DNA from: Nematostella vectensis | Lineage: Eukaryota > Cnidaria > Anthozoa > Actiniaria > Edwardsiidae | Length of the DNA stretch: 64,000 nucleotides | Reading direction: 5' to 3' | NCBI RefSeq assembly: GCF_932526225.1 | Contig: NC_064041.1 | Span: forward strand, 5,328,046 to 5,392,045 | Shown: positions 59,979 to 64,000 of the stretch, piece by piece | How the letters are laid out: the number at the start of each line of letters is the position of its first letter | Position numbering within the stretch: position 1 is the first letter of the stretch | Notes under the pieces: generated by a model | Databases searched by the model: none | What the model saw: the letters and a program-made list of their open reading frames with translations, nothing else | What the model was told of the DNA's origin: nothing | Position numbers and translations under genes: made by a program

Positions 59979-60152
59979 GGTTTTGATATTCAGCATGGAA
60001 GAGTGCAGGTAGTGAATTGATTTAATTGCTATTATAAATACACGGGATGTGTACGAGCTTCCCCGGGATGTATCTATATACATCCCTTGCATTTATAATG
60101 ATCAATTAAATTCAATTCATCAGCCCCGCTCTTCCCTGCTGAATATCGAAAC
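59979..60152. mobile_element. Hairpin MITE, about 62 bp arms
   Basis: GGGTTTTGATATTCAGCATG to ATTATAAAT is matched in inverse by GCATTTATAATGATC to CAGCAGGGAAGAGC-like sequence ending GAATATCGAAACCC. A 45-base loop contains GGGATGT twice. Confidence 0.7.
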
Positions 60153-60297
60153 CCTCCCCGGGTTCTTAGCTACTTGCATATTAATGAGGTTTGTACGTGA
60201 AATAAAGCCCTACAGAAAACAATGGAAACCGTGTCAATCATGTAATAAGCAGCCATGGCAACCATTTTACGGTCCCAATGTTTTAAAAATATGTTAA

Positions 60298-61830
60298 AAA
60301 GCACCCTATTAAAAACAGTTTTTAACAATATTGAATTTATTTGAAGTATTGATTACCTAATGTAATATGGTGAGGAGAGGGGTTTACCGGAAATTTGGTT
60401 CGCTGAAATGGAAAAACAAACCACCCCGCTCAAAATCCTGGCTACGGGCCTGGGTTAAACCAGGAGAAAAACCATTGCGGCTCCCCCACTGTAATAGATG
60501 ATTGGGGAGGGGGGGGGGGGTGGATTTCCAATTTACGACAATTTTTTCGACTTACTTGGCCAGGAGTTAGGGTTTCTTCGCTTTGAAACTGTGCTTTGTG
60601 TTTTCTTAAGTTTGCGGAGGGCTGGGGGTTTCTCCAGGGATGCTTCAGGGATACCTGCACGACCAAAAGCTGCTACCTTAAAAATATCTGCTCACCAAGC
60701 TTGCTACCCTGAAAAAATCCCCAAGAAGCAAAAATTACTCTAAAAAAAAATATTAATACCAGTATAACAAAGTCTTTGTATGACACAAATTATCAAAATT
60801 TTGTTTTTAGAAGTTAAAAAATCAAATAATCTAGAAAACGTTAGCAGGTAGCGCCTCTTTCTACGCACCCCTAAAAAAAATTGTTTTCAAAATAGAACAG
60901 CCTATTTCGGAATGATTTTGGACGCCATTTAGAGATGCATTTCCTTTCTATCCTACATACAGCCCCTGCTGGAACTGGTAACTCACGAATAATATCTTTA
61001 TTATAATATCAATATTCATTATTACTACACGTAGCTAATTTTTCTCTTGGTAGCTCAAAGTCACGTTCTAGAACCCCATGGCGACGGGCAATTCTACTGT
61101 TCGCGCCATATTCACCCCTTGATGACAAGATATGTATAGATATCCGGCGCTACACGTCACACAAGGGGTTGATATCAACCTCTGATCCATCATCTCCTCG
61201 AGGTTAGCGGTGCCGCTCGAGAATCAAACAAAGGCAGACTCATCGGGCTTAACCGTTCTTGAATAGGTCGGGGTAAACTCTCTACTCTCGACTAAGTACA
61301 GTCTGGACTTTAAATACGCATGCTGTTTAGTATTCCGGCTTCGTTTGTGTGTTTGAAAAAGAAGGTTTGGGGTTTGGTGTAGCGTGCCTTGGTGAATGCC
61401 GCTTGGATCATTCCCTGTGTTTACATTGTTACAAGATTCTCTACTGGAGGATATCCTAGCAAACCTTCACTGATTCAAGGAATTGAAATACATATCGCGA
61501 TCTTGAGCTATTGGACGCGAGGAATGATTTGATTGAATGTGACGTTATCAGCGCGATTAATACCAAGAAATCAGCATTACTGTTGGGATTGAGTCGATGT
61601 CAGAGTTAGAACAGATCCAGAAAACGACTGCCGAGATCTAGAAAGCTTTAGAACAATTCTAACACATCTCCAAGTAAATGACATCAAGGATTTGTCCATG
61701 AATCAATGCGTGCAACCTTGCCAATGAACATACGGTTCTTATAAACCTCGAGGAGTGATCGTGATACTGTATTTATTTTCACACGTGTGAGAAGTGTCAT
61801 TGATAACCGAATAATCGTCTTTTTATCGCG
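60298..61830. other. Upstream region of the hemicentin-like gene
   Basis: No coding exon seen. TTTAAATA at about 61309 is a weak TATA candidate, and 61340-61830 could be 5' UTR. Confidence 0.4.
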
Positions 61831-62104
61831 ATGAAGCCAATCACCTTCACTTCATTGTTATTACCCTTTCTGCAAATCGTCCACGGAGCTGCCCCGCTAA
61901 CGCGCGGGAGCTCGCGAGATAACCCGCAATCTAGCGGGATTCCCGAGGGTGCTGCTACCCTAGCGTTCGTGTTTGACACCACGGGTAGCATGTATGACGA
62001 TCTTGTCCAGGTGCGAGCTGGCGCGAGACAGATTCTGGCCAGGAACCTGGAAAGACCGGTGAAACCTCTCTACAACTACGCGCTAGTGCCATTCCACGAC
62101 CCGG
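61831..62104 (+). CDS. Hemicentin-like first coding exon: signal peptide and start of VWA domain (partial)
   Basis: The exon encodes 91 residues plus one base. A signal peptide comes first ([18 protein letters not shown], likely cleaved near 19-22), then the start of a von Willebrand A domain. [19 protein letters not shown] carries the MIDAS DxTxS variant typical of hemicentin (D49, T51, S53), and [10 protein letters not shown] matches the end of the first hemicentin VWA exon. The exon ends at CCCGG|GTAAGA, phase 1; reading on gives only GKSKSS and a stop. Hemicentins are very large secreted matrix proteins (VWA, many Ig repeats, EGF). No next VWA exon is recognisable before 64000, so the gene continues beyond the window. 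The 5' UTR probably lies within about 61340-61830. Confidence 0.87.
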
Positions 62105-63253
62105 GTAAGAGTAAGAGTAGTTGAGTATTGTCATGTACAGTCGAACCTGGATTTTACGATACTGGATTTTACGATTACCTCCTATTTACTAGAATATGTT
62201 CTGGAATAGGGTGATTGAGGGGAAGCCCCATTCATTCCCTTTATTTACGTGGAGGACAGCAGACGCTAATTTCTTACATATATCCTTTATAGAATTAAGT
62301 GTCCAAGAGGGTAGCCCTTACCCCCCCCCCCCCCACCCCTTCCCCTTCCTCTACCGCCATTACCAGGACAATCAGAGGGGGGTGGGGGCAATTACAAGTC
62401 CAACGAATTTATGTATAACGTGTGCGTGCACCATGATAATAGGAAGCGGGAGAATTGCGTGACTGCTCAAGCACATTGTGTGACAGGCCGATTAAATAAA
62501 ACAAGAATGGATAAAAATGTTACATGTCCATTTTTCTCTACAAATGACACTCACGCATAGAGGCCTTGCGAACGAAGGGTATTAGAGGGCTTTGGTTGTC
62601 TGACCCTTTTTTTTTACTTCTACGTCAGGCGCACGGCCATGACCCAACGGTTGCATGGCGTTGAGCCCAATCGAATACCAGCGGTCTGTTTGTTTTGATT
62701 GCCAAATAGGCGTGTTGAGAGAAGGGCCCTATCATCGTATAGTATTTGCAAAAAAATTCATAAGTCACAAACCTCACGTCTAGCGGGCTTGTGTCATATT
62801 GAGTAACAAGTTATAGTGAGCTCAGAAATGTAACAGGATTATGAGATCAAAAAAGTGACGCCACATTAATAAATAGTATCCATTTATATTGTATCCTTTT
62901 CTTGGCGCCTTAATGGTTCCGGCAAAAATATCAAAACGCAAAACAGTTGTTGCAAATCAAAACTCGTGATTATGCTAAATCATGTATATGCCAAACTCGG
63001 TAGCAGGAATTGATACAGATTGCTCAATCCGGTGTAATCCTATTCTAGGTCAACCATATTATATATGGTATTTAAATCACACCCCCCCCCCCCCCCCTCC
63101 CTCTCCTTGCAGGCTCTTATAACTTTCATATCGTTAGTGAATTATCCAATCCGTTGGCCATAGATTATCGAACCCGGAAGGACACACATGCCTTGTAATC
63201 AGGAAGCGTTGATATTTACCCGTGTTATCGCTTATCCATATGTTGCCAACGAT
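62105..63253. other. First intron of the hemicentin-like gene (part)
   Basis: C runs at 62322-62334 and 63081-63097. No second VWA exon recognised. Confidence 0.5.
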
Positions 63254-63377
63254 ATCGGATCACTTAAGCCTGGTTTCCATATAGTCGTAACGGTCGTTAG
63301 GGTCGTAACAGTCGATATCGGATCACTTAAACCTGGTTTCCATATACTCGTAACAATCGTGAGGGTCGTAACAGTCA
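63254..63377 (+). repeat. Tandem duplication, 62 bp unit
   Basis: GATATCGGATCACTTAAGCC and GGTCGTAACAGTC recur once with a few substitutions. Confidence 0.85.
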
Positions 63378-63666
63378 TCTGCATAAAATATCAATCACCA
63401 TCGGCAGTAAAAGGGGCTACTGCTTTAGAATTCTGCGGCACGTAAACAAAAGATAAAACAAAAGATCGCGAGTCGTGTGTTCACCTCTGGAGGCAAACCC
63501 TAGACGACTGTTGCGACCCTTACGGCTGTTACGACTGAAGGATAACTAGACACAGTTATCAGGACCGCTCGCTAGGATAAGTCCGAATTTTTTTGGAGTC
63601 GGTAGTGGAAAGGAAAAAAGGAGACTTTTCTATTGCTTACAGTGCATACACGTCATCTGACACGGG

Positions 63667-63790
63667 AACTACTGTACAGGACCCGAAATGATCCCAGGAC
63701 CCGAAACGATCCCAGGACCCGAAATGATCCCCAAAACTACCCCAACTGATCCCGGGACCCGAAACGACCCCAAGAGTCCCCGAAATGAAC
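63667..63790 (+). repeat. Short tandem repeat, about 18 bp unit
   Basis: CAGGACCCGAAATGATCC-like units, six or seven, decaying toward the right. Confidence 0.8.
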
Positions 63791-64000
63791 CCCAAGGAAT
63801 TGCAGTAATGGACAAACAAAAGGAATGTGGAAGGATTGGCTTTCAGTTTTAAAAACATATGAAACATTTTAGCGTCATTTTTGTCACTATCCAGAATTTT
63901 GAATTAACTAAAACCATAGTATTAAGATTTTTATATACGACTGCGCGGGAAATACAGCTTTCGGCAGCTTGGTTGAGTCAGCAATTGGGGTCAAATAAAA

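Overview
This window is animal nuclear DNA, most likely from an anthozoan cnidarian (sea anemone or coral). That placement is inference: it rests on the opsin type, the transposon families and the style of the repeats, not on a match to a named genome. It is not prokaryotic. The genes are split by GT-AG introns, and most of the window is minisatellites, MITE-like DNA transposons and a SINE.

Layout. 1-20 kb: an old, diverged segmental duplication (copy A about 1-10590, copy B about 14110-19625). It holds three unrelated minisatellites: a 98-100 bp unit inside copy A (1146-6290), a 65 bp unit between the copies (11583-13577) and a 37 bp unit inside copy B (15218-16497). No gene is visible here. 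20-32 kb: a single-exon opsin on the minus strand (22615-23739), next to an 803 bp transposon with a 9 bp target duplication that carries a coding-like first exon (21398-22200), then gene-poor AT-rich DNA. 32-40 kb: a transposon graveyard with nested TTAA-type elements, a large MITE, a THAP-domain fragment, two tandem dead Harbinger (HARBI1-like) transposase fragments, and a 2.47 kb TTAA-flanked element with about 165 bp inverted repeats. 40.9-55 kb: one complete minus-strand gene for a short ABC subfamily C transporter (ABCC4/CFTR-like). Its 10 coding exons join in phase to give 1348 residues. Minisatellites, MITEs and a tRNA-derived SINE sit in its introns, and a 44 bp minisatellite lies just beyond its stop. 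55-64 kb: repeats, then the first coding exon of a hemicentin-like secreted VWA protein on the plus strand (61831-62104), whose later exons lie outside the window.

The three real genes (light receptor, membrane exporter, extracellular-matrix protein) have no visible functional link. The most informative features are structural. Paralogous empty sites inside the window date and delimit insertions. A roughly 300 bp block in the 1-20 kb duplication is far more conserved than its surroundings. Two non-autonomous transposons each carry an ATG-to-splice-donor exon. I found no CRISPR array, no operon and no convincing wholly new system.
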